Source: an uncultured Bacilli bacterium (GTDB lineage Bacteria > Bacillota_I > Bacilli_A > RF39 > UBA660). Taken from it: 64,000 nt of DNA. Shown piece by piece: positions 43,539 to 52,923 of this stretch; the first letter of the stretch is position 1; each line of letters starts with the position of its first letter. Both the position numbers and the translations under genes were made by a program. The DNA lies in NCBI GenBank assembly GCA_949425635.1, contig CASPWD010000003.1, positions 156,053 through 220,052 of the forward strand. The letters run 5' to 3'. The notes below the pieces were generated by a model. The model was not told where the DNA came from. It saw only the letters and a program-made list of their open reading frames with translations, and did no database searches.

Positions 43539-45353
43539 ATGAATTTAAAAGAAGTTAGAGAATATACAGAAAGTTTAATAAAAAGCTATTTTAAACCAAA
43601 AGTATTAAAGAAATTTGATGAAGATACTAATGGAAATCTTACCTATGATGGTAATCCTATGTCTGCAAAAGTATCAGGAAAACCAGAAAATGCAATAGAA
43701 GTAATAAATGATATAAACACACCAACAAACGATGGACTATTTGTAGAAGATTTAAGACCAGAATTTATAAGAAAAGTAAACATTGCACAAAAGACTATCA
43801 ATGAAGGTTTAGATTATATTTTATGTTCATTTGATTTTATAACATTAACATTAAATACAAGAATACCATTTACCAAAGTAGAAGGTAATTTAGAAGTAAC
43901 CTCCGATACTATTAAATTAAATGAAGGAAGAACTTATAAGATAGATATTAAAATTCCAACAATGGCTACTAATGGTACTGATAATATTTATAGAATCTAT
44001 GATGTAACTAATAATATAGAGATATGTAAGTATAATCCAATTACAAGAAATAGTTATGAAAATGGTGATACTTGTGCTTATGTGTACACACCACAAACTG
44101 ATTGTGAAATATCAATTTTACCTACATTAGTTACATCTGGCTCTACCACTAGGGATAATGCTAATATCATAGTAACTGAAATAGGAAGAGTAGCAACAAT
44201 AGACCCAGTAAATTATATTGATACAACACAGGGTATTCAAGATGTACCAGTTGGAACTTTAATAAATACAGAAGGACCTCAAAATCCAGAACATTACTTG
44301 TTATGTGATGGTACAGAATATAATAAAGAAGATTATAGAGATTTAGCAGAAGCAATCAAGAAAGTATATGGAAGATATAACTATTTTGGTGGTGATGGAA
44401 CAAATACATTTGCAGTTCCAAAATATGTAGATACAAATAAATGGTTTTCACCAAAACAAACAAGCAATTCTAATCCTTATAATGTATCTGCTTCATCTTC
44501 TTATAATAGTTGGCAAATCTGGTGGGGATTTAATAATAATTGTACTACTTCTGCTAGTAATGCATGGCATTCAGCAGTTGGTTCAACTACAGGACATTGG
44601 GTTCAAATTGATTTTAAAGCAATTAAATCTTTAAGTGGTATTAGTATGGCTCCAAGACCAGAGGGTAACTATAATGTATCAAGAATGCCAAGAGATTTTG
44701 ATATTATGGGTTCAAATGATGGTACTACTTGGAATATTATTAAAAGTTATACTGGTATAAATGATTATGAAAATTATAAATATAGAGAATTTATATTTGA
44801 TAGACCTGAAAAATACAGATATTATAGAATAGCAAATATTGTAGTTACAGGTGATTGTGTTAATATAGCAGATATTCATTTTTTAGAAGCACCAGAAAAA
44901 TATATTTATATCAAAGCAACACCTACTTACTTTATAGGAGGTGTAAATGGATATGAAGAAATAAGAAATCTAACAAACGGATTTATAGATTTAACATTAG
45001 GAACTTTAAATTATAGAACAACTTTATTAGAATCTATTGAAAACTTTGATAAAGTGGAAGCAACTATTGAAGGAACATGGAAAAATACAGGAACTAAATT
45101 AGGACTAAAAACACATTATTTTAATGTGGCAGATATTAAAGAAAGATATATCTCAGATGGGAACTGGAAGAATGGAAATCAATTAAATTATATTGACACA
45201 ATAATTGATAAAGATTTTAATTATATAACTGCTATATTTATGAATGATAAAATAGTTAATTTAAGTTGTTATGGAGATACAAATAACATTTCAGCTCTTC
45301 ATATTAGGTTAAGAGGAATAGTAAATCATTATAAAGTAAAGAGTACCAATTAA
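43539..45353 (+). CDS. Tail collar fibre with discoidin (F5/8 type C) domain
   Basis: 604 residues, RBS AAAGGAGG. Shares the GLFVEDL and collar modules with the gene before (~237-295: PVGTLINTEGPQNPEHYLLCDG), then an F5/8C/CBM32-like domain ~300-452 with HWVQIDFKAIKSLSGISM, RDFDIMGSNDGTTW and YRYYRIAN, likely binding cell-surface glycans, followed by IYIKATPTYFIGG and a C-terminal beta domain. The discoidin domain sits inside the collar module. Confidence 0.82.
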   Translation: MNLKEVREYTESLIKSYFKPKVLKKFDEDTNGNLTYDGNPMSAKVSGKPENAIEVINDINTPTNDGLFVEDLRPEFIRKVNIAQKTINEGLDYILCSFDFITLTLNTRIPFTKVEGNLEVTSDTIKLNEGRTYKIDIKIPTMATNGTDNIYRIYDVTNNIEICKYNPITRNSYENGDTCAYVYTPQTDCEISILPTLVTSGSTTRDNANIIVTEIGRVATIDPVNYIDTTQGIQDVPVGTLINTEGPQNPEHYLLCDGTEYNKEDYRDLAEAIKKVYGRYNYFGGDGTNTFAVPKYVDTNKWFSPKQTSNSNPYNVSASSSYNSWQIWWGFNNNCTTSASNAWHSAVGSTTGHWVQIDFKAIKSLSGISMAPRPEGNYNVSRMPRDFDIMGSNDGTTWNIIKSYTGINDYENYKYREFIFDRPEKYRYYRIANIVVTGDCVNIADIHFLEAPEKYIYIKATPTYFIGGVNGYEEIRNLTNGFIDLTLGTLNYRTTLLESIENFDKVEATIEGTWKNTGTKLGLKTHYFNVADIKERYISDGNWKNGNQLNYIDTIIDKDFNYITAIFMNDKIVNLSCYGDTNNISALHIRLRGIVNHYKVKSTN

Positions 45354-45368
45354 ATAAAATAGGGGTAG

Positions 45369-45405
45369 ACATATAGGGATATTATTTCCCTATATGTTGT
45401 TTTAT
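45369..45405 (+). terminator. Intrinsic terminator
   Basis: ACATATAGGGA / TCCCTATATGT stem, 7-nt loop, then TGTTTTATT; ends the fibre cluster. Confidence 0.85.
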
Positions 45406-45431
45406 TATAACAAACTTAAAACTTATGTTTA

Positions 45432-45448
45432 GTAAAATATTAATGAAG
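45432..45448 (+). promoter_or_regulatory. Putative late promoter element
   Basis: GTAAAATATTAATGAAG, 32 nt before the ATG at 45481. Confidence 0.65.
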
Positions 45449-45480
45449 AGATGATATTATAAATTAAGGAGGATTTATGT

Positions 45481-46119
45481 ATGAAAAAGTTTCTTAATAT
45501 ATTCTTAAAATTCTTTCCTATACTTCTAATGGGTATTATACTCCTAATATCTTCTTATATATTCAGTTTGAATAAAAAACAAACTTATGAGAGAGTAAGA
45601 AGCATAAAAGAAAGTCAAGTTCAAATCATTGCTAGTCAAGTTGATTTAGGAACAAGTTTAAACCCAAATTATACACAAGATAGTGATAATATTAAATTAT
45701 TAAAAAAGTCTGTTGAAAGTATAAATGAACAGGCAGGTGTATATTGTTATTTATTTGATAAAGACTGCAATTTAATGTCTGGTTTTAGTAAAACACAGAA
45801 ACACATAACAGGTGAGGCACTAATAAAAGAATTAAAAGATAATAATATAGAAGTGTTATTATCAGAAGAATATCACGGATATATATTAACTAAAACGGAA
45901 ACAAGGGAAAGATTTACAGTATATTGGCAAGGATTACCATCAGGAAATAGAGATTCTTGTGATTTCTTTATAATTCTTGCAGTATCAGAAAATGAAGTAC
46001 AGGAGAATGAAGCTATAAACTCATGTAAAACAATGATAGGTCTACTAACAATCGGATTGAGTATATCTTTATATGCAAATCTTTTTATGAAACCTTATTA
46101 TAATGAAAGTGATAAATAG
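45481..46119 (+). CDS. Two-pass membrane protein with extracellular domain
   Basis: 212 residues. Membrane helices at ~8-29 and ~181-203 flank a ~145-residue soluble domain (GVYCYLFDKDCNLMSGFS) reminiscent of small extracytoplasmic sensor domains. It lies directly before the holin on the same transcript, so a role in lysis timing or an antiholin-like role is possible; no family is certain. Confidence 0.6.
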   Translation: MKKFLNIFLKFFPILLMGIILLISSYIFSLNKKQTYERVRSIKESQVQIIASQVDLGTSLNPNYTQDSDNIKLLKKSVESINEQAGVYCYLFDKDCNLMSGFSKTQKHITGEALIKELKDNNIEVLLSEEYHGYILTKTETRERFTVYWQGLPSGNRDSCDFFIILAVSENEVQENEAINSCKTMIGLLTIGLSISLYANLFMKPYYNESDK

Positions 46120-46152
46120 CAAAAGAAATTTATTTTAGGAGGTTTTTATGTA

Positions 46153-46509
46153 ATGAACAATGGAATACAATGGTCAGACTTAATATTCAATTTATCTATT
46201 TCATTTTTTGGTGGTTTAATAAAAAGTATAACTATTAAAGTAAAGCAAAAAACATGGACCTACTTTTTTGCATCAGCAGTTGTAGGGGGATTTGCTGGTT
46301 TACTTACTTATATGTTATGTAATAGTTTCAATCTAAGTTGGCAAATGACAAGTTTTGCTACAGGTGTTGCAGGTTACATGGGAGACTCCATATTAAAAGT
46401 ATTTAGTGAAATATTACCAAACTTTCTATCTGGTAAATTTAATATACAAATAAGTAATGTTGAAAATAAAGAAAAAGATAATAAGGAAATTAAAGATGAT
46501 AAAAAATAA
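46153..46509 (+). CDS. Holin
   Basis: 118 residues, RBS AGGAGG. Three hydrophobic segments (LIFNLSISFFGGLIKSI, YFFASAVVGGFAGLLTYML, MTSFATGVAGYMGDSIL) and a highly charged C-terminal tail (NKEKDNKEIKDDKK) match LydA/phage holin 3-like proteins with the GGF.G...AGYMGD pattern. It permeabilises the membrane at lysis; the likely partner enzyme is the transglycosylase at 5817 or one outside the window. Confidence 0.78.
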   Translation: MNNGIQWSDLIFNLSISFFGGLIKSITIKVKQKTWTYFFASAVVGGFAGLLTYMLCNSFNLSWQMTSFATGVAGYMGDSILKVFSEILPNFLSGKFNIQISNVENKEKDNKEIKDDKK

Positions 46510-46514
46510 TAAAT

Positions 46515-46553
46515 AAAAGAAACTCTATTTAGAAATAATAGGGTTTCTTTTTA
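46515..46553 (+). terminator. Intrinsic terminator
   Basis: AAAGAAACTCTATT / AATAGGGTTTCTTT (one G-T pair) followed by TTTAG. Confidence 0.8.
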
Positions 46554-46570
46554 GTTTACTTAAATAATAT

Positions 46571-46588
46571 GTAAAATATTAATGAGGG
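46571..46588 (+). promoter_or_regulatory. Putative late promoter element
   Basis: GTAAAATATTAATGAGGG, directly after a terminator and 41 nt before the ATG at 46629. Confidence 0.7.
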
Positions 46589-46628
46589 AAACTTACATAA
46601 ATATATTAACATCTATAAGGAGGTTATA

Positions 46629-46910
46629 ATGAGAACTAAATATGATTTAAAAACAGTTGCAAATCAAATAGCAGAATTATCTGGTGGTATAATAAGAAAT
46701 CAAAAGAAATTTGAAGGTTCAATAGATGAATATTTTATATCAGAAGTAACAGAAGAAATGCTAATAGATGAATTAGGATTTGAATTTAAAGGTTATACAA
46801 GTTATGGTGTTGCACCTTATTACGAAAAAGGAAATATTATGTGTTATTTTGATGACGTTGTATTGCATGTTATGGAAATTACTTATTCTGTATTTGAAAG
46901 TATAGAATAG
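46629..46910 (+). CDS. Small hypothetical protein
   Basis: 93 residues, RBS AAGGAGG, acidic, alpha/beta. Own late-type element upstream and another downstream, so probably monocistronic. No family recognised. Confidence 0.62.
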   Translation: MRTKYDLKTVANQIAELSGGIIRNQKKFEGSIDEYFISEVTEEMLIDELGFEFKGYTSYGVAPYYEKGNIMCYFDDVVLHVMEITYSVFESIE

Positions 46911-46969
46911 ATTAATATAAAATAGTACAAGACAAGTTTTCAATTTAGTCAAGTTCTAAAATAAGTATA

Positions 46970-46986
46970 GTAAAATATTAATGAGG
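46970..46986 (+). promoter_or_regulatory. Putative late promoter element
   Basis: GTAAAATATTAATGAGG, 68 nt before the protease/capsid operon. A GAAGAAA/TTTCTTC hairpin (46990-47011) follows in the leader. Confidence 0.7.
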
Positions 46987-47054
46987 CAGGAAGAAATGAT
47001 TGTTTTTCTTCTTATTCTCATACATGTATTTGAATAGAATAGAGAGGTAATGAT

Positions 47055-48578
47055 ATGGGAAAATCAATGATAATTGAAGCTCAAGATTCTTCTCTTGTAT
47101 ATGAAGAAGGACAAAAAGGTGTTCTTGGAAAATTATCTGGAGTCTTTGCAGACTTCCACACTGGAACTAGAAATGGTGACAGATTATACAATGAGGAACT
47201 TTGGGATAAAAGAGTTTTTGGAAATGAAGATGTAATGGAAGCATTAGAAACTAGAACTTTATTTGGGGAACTAGACCACCCAGAAGGAGATAGATGTGAA
47301 ACAGAAGCTAAGAATGCTGCAGTATCTATAATCAAATTAGAAAAAGATGCTGAACAAGGTGTAGTAAAAGGTGATGCATTAATTCTTGATACACCATCTG
47401 GAAGAACTTTAAAGGCACTTGTAGACAGTGGAGCACAAATGGGTATTTCAAGTAGAGGTATAGGTGAGGAAATCATATCTGAAGGTCAAACAATAATAGA
47501 CCCAGATACATACGATTTCATTACATTTGATATAGTTGTTACACCTGCTAATAAAGGAGCTAGACTTTCTTTAGTAGAAGGTAGACAAAGAGATACTAAA
47601 TTATATAAAAGCTTAGAAAAAGAAATTAATGAATGTATAAGTTTAAATCAATTAGACCAATTAAGTAAGGTTGTTGAATCAGCAATACCAGTTGGAAAAG
47701 CAAAATTGAAGAAACTTATTGAAAATAAGATAACTACACTTACGTCTGATGAAGATATTACAGACACTAAAAGTGAAGATATAAATAATGGTAATAAAGA
47801 TATTATACCTAATAAGGTTCAGGAAGGAAAATCTAAAATACCTGTTGAAAAACAGTTAAAGATTAAACTAAATGAACAAAAACTTGTATCTAAAGAATTA
47901 CAAGTATCATCAACTAATCTTATGAATGAGAATAAATCATTAGTAGAAAAAGTTGATAAACTAAAGAAATCTAATAAATTGTTACAAGCAAAATTAATTG
48001 AAAGCAGAAAAACAGAGAAAAAAAGTAATTTATCTTATAATAAATTAAATGAAAACAATCAAGAAATTGTTAGAAAATTGAAAAAGATAAATGAAAATAA
48101 AATTAAAAACCTTGATGAAACATACAAGGACAAAATTAAATCTTTGGAAGAAAACTTAAAAATTAATGAATCTAAAAGTACAAAGTTATTAGAGGCAAAC
48201 AAAACTTTAAGTAAGGAGCTTTTAAATTCTAAATCTAAATTAGAAGAAGCAAATAATAAACTTAAAGAAAATGCTCAGTTAGAGCAAAAAGTTAAATTGT
48301 TAGAAACAAAATTAAAAAATACTGAACAAGCAAATAAAACCAAATTAGAAGAAAGTAAAAAACTTCAAAATAAAGAGGTTGAAAATTTAAGAAATCAATT
48401 AAATCAAGCAAATACTCAAATTTCAAAATTAACAGAAGCAAATACTAGGATAAGCAAATTACCTTTTAATGTTACAAGGGCTAATTTAAAATATGAGAGT
48501 ATGGATACTGGTTTAACAATGAATGCTGAGGAACAAGCTTTATTTAATGCAATGGTTGGAATGAATCATAAGAAATAA
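47055..48578 (+). CDS. Prohead protease fused to scaffold-like coiled coil
   Basis: 507 residues. Residues ~1-180 are a T4 gp21-like prohead protease: LFGELDHPEG with the catalytic H75, GISSRG with the nucleophile S132 or S133, and ITFDIVVTPANKGA. LSLVEGRQ (~175) is a likely self-cleavage site. Residues ~250-480 are a long Lys/Glu coiled coil resembling a scaffold core (T4 gp22 role), ending MNAEEQALFNAMVGMNHKK, like scaffold C-termini that bind capsid protein. It shapes the prohead and then processes head proteins. Confidence 0.86.
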   Translation: MGKSMIIEAQDSSLVYEEGQKGVLGKLSGVFADFHTGTRNGDRLYNEELWDKRVFGNEDVMEALETRTLFGELDHPEGDRCETEAKNAAVSIIKLEKDAEQGVVKGDALILDTPSGRTLKALVDSGAQMGISSRGIGEEIISEGQTIIDPDTYDFITFDIVVTPANKGARLSLVEGRQRDTKLYKSLEKEINECISLNQLDQLSKVVESAIPVGKAKLKKLIENKITTLTSDEDITDTKSEDINNGNKDIIPNKVQEGKSKIPVEKQLKIKLNEQKLVSKELQVSSTNLMNENKSLVEKVDKLKKSNKLLQAKLIESRKTEKKSNLSYNKLNENNQEIVRKLKKINENKIKNLDETYKDKIKSLEENLKINESKSTKLLEANKTLSKELLNSKSKLEEANNKLKENAQLEQKVKLLETKLKNTEQANKTKLEESKKLQNKEVENLRNQLNQANTQISKLTEANTRISKLPFNVTRANLKYESMDTGLTMNAEEQALFNAMVGMNHKK

Positions 48579-48607
48579 TAATAAATATTTGAAAGGGGTT
48601 TTTCGAA

Positions 48608-49990
48608 ATGACAGGAAAAGCATTAGTAGAAGCACAATCAAAATCAACAGTTGCTTCAAAATTTGAAAGTAGAATTAAATTAATCGAATCTGCCAGAGCA
48701 GCAGCTGGAAGACCAGCAATGAACGATTATGAAAAAAATTATGTAGGACAATTATTTGAAAATGTTAGAAAAGGTAACCTATATAAAGAAGGATACACAC
48801 AAGTATCAAATGTTGCAGGAATAAGAAAAGACTTATTTAATATGACAACATTAGCAGTACAAAACAGAGTATTACCAGAAGTAGTTTCTGTTCAAGCTAT
48901 GTCAAGTGCATTACAATACTTACCAATCCTAGAATTTAAAGCAGGAGAAGATAAAGGTCAAGTTAAAAAGGGAGATGTATTCAATAGTGGTGCAGGATAT
49001 CAAGATGTTGCAGATTCTCTATATGACAGTAGATATATTGTAAATGAAACTTTAGCACCAGTAGGACAAGCTGCAGGTGATGTTGATATAGTAATTTCAA
49101 GATTACCATTAGATGCTGGAACAATTAAAATTACAAGTGGTGCTTTAACAGCAACAGATGATGGTGCTGGAAATATTACAGGTGACTTTACAGGTACTAT
49201 TGATTATATAACAGGTACAGGTAAAATTACATTAGCAACAGCTGCTACAGAAGATATTAAAATTTCTTACTCTTATGCAAATGAAGAAATAAGAAATGGA
49301 GATAAAGGACCTGCTAAAGTTACAATAGGAATTACACCTATTGAAATGAGAGCAGAAGAACATCAATTACAAGCTGTATATGCTTTATCAGCTGCTTACA
49401 GACTTGACAAAGAATTTGGTGTATCTATGCCATTAGTATTTGAACAACAAGTTGCTAATGAAATGAACAAAGAACAAGAAAGATTAGTATTTGCTGATAT
49501 GTTTAACCATGCAGAAGGTGGAGCTGCAGTAGTATGGAGCTCAACACCAAGACCAGGTGTATCAGACAAAGACCATATTGATAGTTTACCAATAGCTATT
49601 GGTTTAGCTGCAAACAAAATCTACCAAGCAACAGGTGGAAATTTAGGAGCATCTTTCATCCTTGCTGGTTCTAATGCAGGTGCTTACTTTGCTAGAACAA
49701 CTGGATTTAATGCAGAAAATATGCCATTAAATGGTGGAAGCTTCTATTTAGGAAAAATGGGTAACCTAGATGTATTCCAAGTACCAAGCTTAGCTCCAAA
49801 TGACTTTCTAATTGGTGCAAAAGGAAATGAATACTACAATGCTGGATATGTTGTTGGTGATTATATGCCTATTACCTACACAGCCCCAGTATCACTTGCA
49901 GATTTGTCTACTCAACAAGGATGGTTAAGTATTTATGCAAACAAAATGGTAAATACAAAACTATATGTAAGAGGAAGGATTACTGTTTAA
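48608..49990 (+). CDS. Major capsid protein (T4 gp23-like)
   Basis: 460 residues, RBS GAAAGGGG, directly after the protease/scaffold gene as expected. HK97-fold gp23-type signatures: RKDLFNMTTLAVQNRVLPEV, AEEHQLQAVYALSAAYRLD, VFEQQVANEMNKEQERLVFADM. N-terminal sites ALVEAQ and KLIESA fit prohead-protease cleavage. An inserted beta domain at ~168-222 (GTIKITSGALTATDDG, IDYITGTGKITL) also occurs in the baseplate protein at 59377. Confidence 0.9.
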   Translation: MTGKALVEAQSKSTVASKFESRIKLIESARAAAGRPAMNDYEKNYVGQLFENVRKGNLYKEGYTQVSNVAGIRKDLFNMTTLAVQNRVLPEVVSVQAMSSALQYLPILEFKAGEDKGQVKKGDVFNSGAGYQDVADSLYDSRYIVNETLAPVGQAAGDVDIVISRLPLDAGTIKITSGALTATDDGAGNITGDFTGTIDYITGTGKITLATAATEDIKISYSYANEEIRNGDKGPAKVTIGITPIEMRAEEHQLQAVYALSAAYRLDKEFGVSMPLVFEQQVANEMNKEQERLVFADMFNHAEGGAAVVWSSTPRPGVSDKDHIDSLPIAIGLAANKIYQATGGNLGASFILAGSNAGAYFARTTGFNAENMPLNGGSFYLGKMGNLDVFQVPSLAPNDFLIGAKGNEYYNAGYVVGDYMPITYTAPVSLADLSTQQGWLSIYANKMVNTKLYVRGRITV

Positions 49991-50012
49991 TTTGTAAGAA
50001 TGAAATAAAAAT

Positions 50013-50043
50013 AAAGAGATATGAGAAATCATATCTCTTTTTG
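50013..50043 (+). terminator. Intrinsic terminator
   Basis: AAAGAGATATGA / TCATATCTCTTT with a GAAA loop and U tail; ends the capsid operon. The gap to 50148 otherwise holds no gene. Confidence 0.87.
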
Positions 50044-50147
50044 TATATAACATATATTGCACCTGTGAAACCTACTGACTACATTGGTTATATATCTATT
50101 GACAAAAGAAAATAATTATGGTATATTATATTTAGGAGGTAGATATT

Positions 50148-51854
50148 ATGCCAAAAATAGTGAATTTAGATTTAAACAAAATTAAAGAGTTATGGGAAAC
50201 AACATCATTATCTCAAGGAGACATTGCAAAAGAAGTAAATACTTCAATAGATACTGTTAGAAGAAGGATAAAATCAAATAACTGGATACGACCTAACAAT
50301 TTAATTGAAGAAGAAAAGAATAATAGAATTAATAAAATTATGAGTACAAAAGTGGAAAAAGGTTTGACAGATGCCCATGATGATAACGAAGAAGAAACAT
50401 TTAAAGATTTGTATTACAATACTAATTTAAGTAAACCCCAGATAGCAGAAAAGATGGGTGTAAGATTATCAAGAGTTAAACATCTTATAGAAAAATTGGA
50501 TGTAAAAAGAACAGAAGAGCATATAAAGAAGGTTAAACAAGAAGTAAATAAAGAATTATTTAAAGATGGTTATAATTTTGAAAAGAAAGAGATACAAGAA
50601 AAAGTAAAGCAAACCAAATTAGAACAATATGGGAATAGAAATCCTTTTGTAACAAGTAGATTTAAAGAACAAGCAATGAATACTAAAGAAGAAAGATATG
50701 GTAATGCTTATTATAATAACAGAGAACAATCTATTAAAACTTGTATTGAGAAATATGGGTTACAAAATACAATGCAAGTAGATTTTGTTAAGGATAAGGC
50801 AAGAGCTACTAGAATGGCACATATAGATGAAATATCATTGAATATAAGTAATGCCAAATTGAAAATGTTTAGTAATCCTGAAAATAAAAAGAAAATGCTT
50901 GATAGAGTGGCTAAAACTTGCTTAGAGAAGTATGGTGTATCTTCATATATACTATCAGATGATATTAAAGTACAAACACAAAGAATATCTAAAACTAATA
51001 AATTATTTGCAGAGAAATCAGGCATAACTGAATTTGAATTTAATATAAATGAGTATAGCTATGATTTGAAAAAAGATAATATACTTATTGAAATAGACCC
51101 TACAATATCTCACAATACAGAAATATCTTATGTACATTTAACAAAAATGTGTAAAAAAGAAAATTGTAGTGAACATAAACCAGTAGAACCATATTATCAT
51201 ATAAATAAATCAAATATGGCATTGAATAATGGTTATCATTGCATACATATATTTGATTGGGATAGATGGGATAAAATTATATATATGATACAAGATAAAG
51301 AAACACTATATGCTAGAAATCTTACAATAAAAGAAGTTTCTAAAGATGAATGTAATTCTTTCTTAAATGAGTTCCATCTACAAAATAGCTGTCAAGGACA
51401 AACAATTAAACTGGGTTTATATAAAGATAATCAGTTAATTCAAATTATGACATTTGGAAAACCTAGATATAATAAAAATTGTGAATATGAGTTATTAAGA
51501 TTATGTACACATAAAGATTATAAAGTTGTAGGAGGAGCAGAAAGATTATTTAAGTATTTCTTAAATACTTATAATCCAAATTCAATAGTATCATATTGTG
51601 ATTTAAGTAAGTTTACAGGAAAAGTATATACAGATTTAGGTTTTAAACTAAACTCCAAACCAAGACCATCTAAACATTGGAGTAAAGGTAAAATGCACAT
51701 AACTGATAATTTTTTAAGACAAAGAGGATATGACCAAATATTTAATACTAATTATGGTAAAGGAACAGACAATGAACTATTAATGATACAAAATGGATGG
51801 CTACCTGTATATGATTGTGGACAAGCAACTTATATTTGGAATAAAGAAGTATAA
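50148..51854 (+). CDS. Homing-endonuclease-like protein (Hef-like, PD-(D/E)XK)
   Basis: 568 residues, RBS AGGAGGT. Helix-turn-helix units at ~15-45 (LSQGDIAKEVNTSIDTVRRR) and ~90-115 (LSKPQIAEKMGVRLSRVKHL), then repeats of K..EKYG..N.F/T (~155-275), then ILIEIDPTISHN and HCIHIFDWDRWD (~312-375), a Vsr-like nuclease core seen in phage Hef-type free-standing homing endonucleases. A C-terminal domain (~395-565) carries CDLSKFTGKVYTDLGF. Sited right behind the capsid gene. Confidence 0.75.
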   Translation: MPKIVNLDLNKIKELWETTSLSQGDIAKEVNTSIDTVRRRIKSNNWIRPNNLIEEEKNNRINKIMSTKVEKGLTDAHDDNEEETFKDLYYNTNLSKPQIAEKMGVRLSRVKHLIEKLDVKRTEEHIKKVKQEVNKELFKDGYNFEKKEIQEKVKQTKLEQYGNRNPFVTSRFKEQAMNTKEERYGNAYYNNREQSIKTCIEKYGLQNTMQVDFVKDKARATRMAHIDEISLNISNAKLKMFSNPENKKKMLDRVAKTCLEKYGVSSYILSDDIKVQTQRISKTNKLFAEKSGITEFEFNINEYSYDLKKDNILIEIDPTISHNTEISYVHLTKMCKKENCSEHKPVEPYYHINKSNMALNNGYHCIHIFDWDRWDKIIYMIQDKETLYARNLTIKEVSKDECNSFLNEFHLQNSCQGQTIKLGLYKDNQLIQIMTFGKPRYNKNCEYELLRLCTHKDYKVVGGAERLFKYFLNTYNPNSIVSYCDLSKFTGKVYTDLGFKLNSKPRPSKHWSKGKMHITDNFLRQRGYDQIFNTNYGKGTDNELLMIQNGWLPVYDCGQATYIWNKEV

Positions 51855-51870
51855 TATTATACTTCTTTTT
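51843..51870 (+). terminator. Intrinsic terminator
   Basis: AAAGAAGTATAAT / ATTATACTTCTTT overlapping the stop codon of the endonuclease gene, then TTTATTT. Confidence 0.85.
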
Positions 51871-51882
51871 ATTTAAAAACTC

Positions 51883-51911
51883 TTGACATATTTTAAAACT
51901 TATGATAATAT
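51883..51911 (+). promoter_or_regulatory. Sigma70-like promoter with conserved spacer
   Basis: TTGACA, conserved spacer, TAATAT at 17 nt; 30 bp before the next ATG. Confidence 0.8.
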
Positions 51912-51941
51912 ATAAGCATAGTAAACAAAGGAGTGATTATT

Positions 51942-52592
51942 ATGACAAAGGAACAGCGTAGATTATATAATAAAAGATATAGGGAAAGACATAAAGAAAA
52001 GATTAAAGAAATAAATAAAAGATATATTGAGAATAATAGAGATAAGATAAATCAGATAGCAAAAAGAAATTATGATAAAAATAAAGATAGAATTAATGCT
52101 CGTAGAAGAGAAAACTATGACGCAGAAAAAAGTAAAAAATATAGAGAAGAAAATAAAAACATAATCAAGGAAAGACAAAAAGAATTTCGTAAGAATAATC
52201 CAGAAGCAGTAAAACAATGTTCTTTAAAATATTATAATAAGAATAGAGAAAAAATTTTATATAAAAATAGTATTAATCATTGTAATAAAGACTTTTCGCC
52301 AAATCAGAATAATATGACAAATGTTACCAAATCAGAAAAATCTAAATATATACACAAAATGTCTTCAGCAGTTCCATCTGCTCATAAAAATAATAAGTAT
52401 TCTAATAGAAAAGGTGTTAGATGGGATAAGAAGGATAATAAATGGTGGGGGTACATAACTCATAATAAGAAACAGATTATAGGTAGATTTAACACAGAAC
52501 AAGAAGCAATAGATTACAGAATATACTTAGAAGATACTTATTATACACCAGAGCAGTTAGCAATAAGAGATAAGTACAAAAATGAAATATAA
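51942..52592 (+). CDS. AP2-domain DNA-binding/homing-type protein
   Basis: 216 residues from ATG 51942 (AAAGGAG upstream; the GTG at 51933 overlaps the RBS). Residues 1-100 are very basic with repeated units such as YRERHKEKIKEINKRY and YDKNKDRINARRRENY; ~156-205 is an AP2 domain (RKGVRWDKKDNKWWGYI, GRFNTEQEAIDYR). AP2 domains are common in phage HNH homing nucleases; the HNH core itself is not clear here, so it may be a DNA-binding remnant. Confidence 0.75.
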   Translation: MTKEQRRLYNKRYRERHKEKIKEINKRYIENNRDKINQIAKRNYDKNKDRINARRRENYDAEKSKKYREENKNIIKERQKEFRKNNPEAVKQCSLKYYNKNREKILYKNSINHCNKDFSPNQNNMTNVTKSEKSKYIHKMSSAVPSAHKNNKYSNRKGVRWDKKDNKWWGYITHNKKQIIGRFNTEQEAIDYRIYLEDTYYTPEQLAIRDKYKNEI

Positions 52593-52610
52593 ATAAAGAA
52601 TATTACCTTA

Positions 52611-52627
52611 TTAAAATATTAATGAGG
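52611..52627 (+). promoter_or_regulatory. Putative late promoter element abutting the RBS
   Basis: TTAAAATATTAATGAGG; the final GAGG runs into GAGGAGG, only 11 nt from the ATG at 52639, so a promoter here would give a very short leader. Confidence 0.58.
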
Positions 52628-52638
52628 AGGTATTCATT

Positions 52639-52881
52639 ATGTATCCACATGAATTAAAAAACTTTATTGATAGTAGAAATAGTTATATAGGAGGAGATGA
52701 CTTATTAAAAGTAATCTCTATTAAAGAGAACCCACAGTTAAATCATATAAAATTAAATCCTGAAACTAATGTATTTGAAATGTGGGATTATGAAGGTAAT
52801 TATTATAATTTTACTGCAATGCCATATAAAGAAGCTTTAGAAAAAGGTTTAGTAAAACAAAAAGATGAACAAGAAAGATAA
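52639..52881 (+). CDS. Small hypothetical protein
   Basis: 80 residues, RBS GAGGAGG. MYPHELKNFIDSRNSYIGG start, alpha/beta, no family recognised. Confidence 0.62.
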   Translation: MYPHELKNFIDSRNSYIGGDDLLKVISIKENPQLNHIKLNPETNVFEMWDYEGNYYNFTAMPYKEALEKGLVKQKDEQER

Positions 52882-52888
52882 AAAAGTA

Positions 52889-52917
52889 TTGACAAAATAA
52901 TTTTCATTTAGTATAAT
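52889..52917 (+). promoter_or_regulatory. Sigma70-like promoter of putative small RNA 1
   Basis: TTGACA, 17-nt spacer, TATAAT. The spacer differs from the conserved promoter family. Confidence 0.75.
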
Positions 52918-52923
52918 ATATTT

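Noticed and set aside
49921..50115. ORF of 64 codons overlapping the end of the capsid gene
   Set aside because: No RBS, runs through the capsid gene end and its terminator hairpin; a shadow frame.
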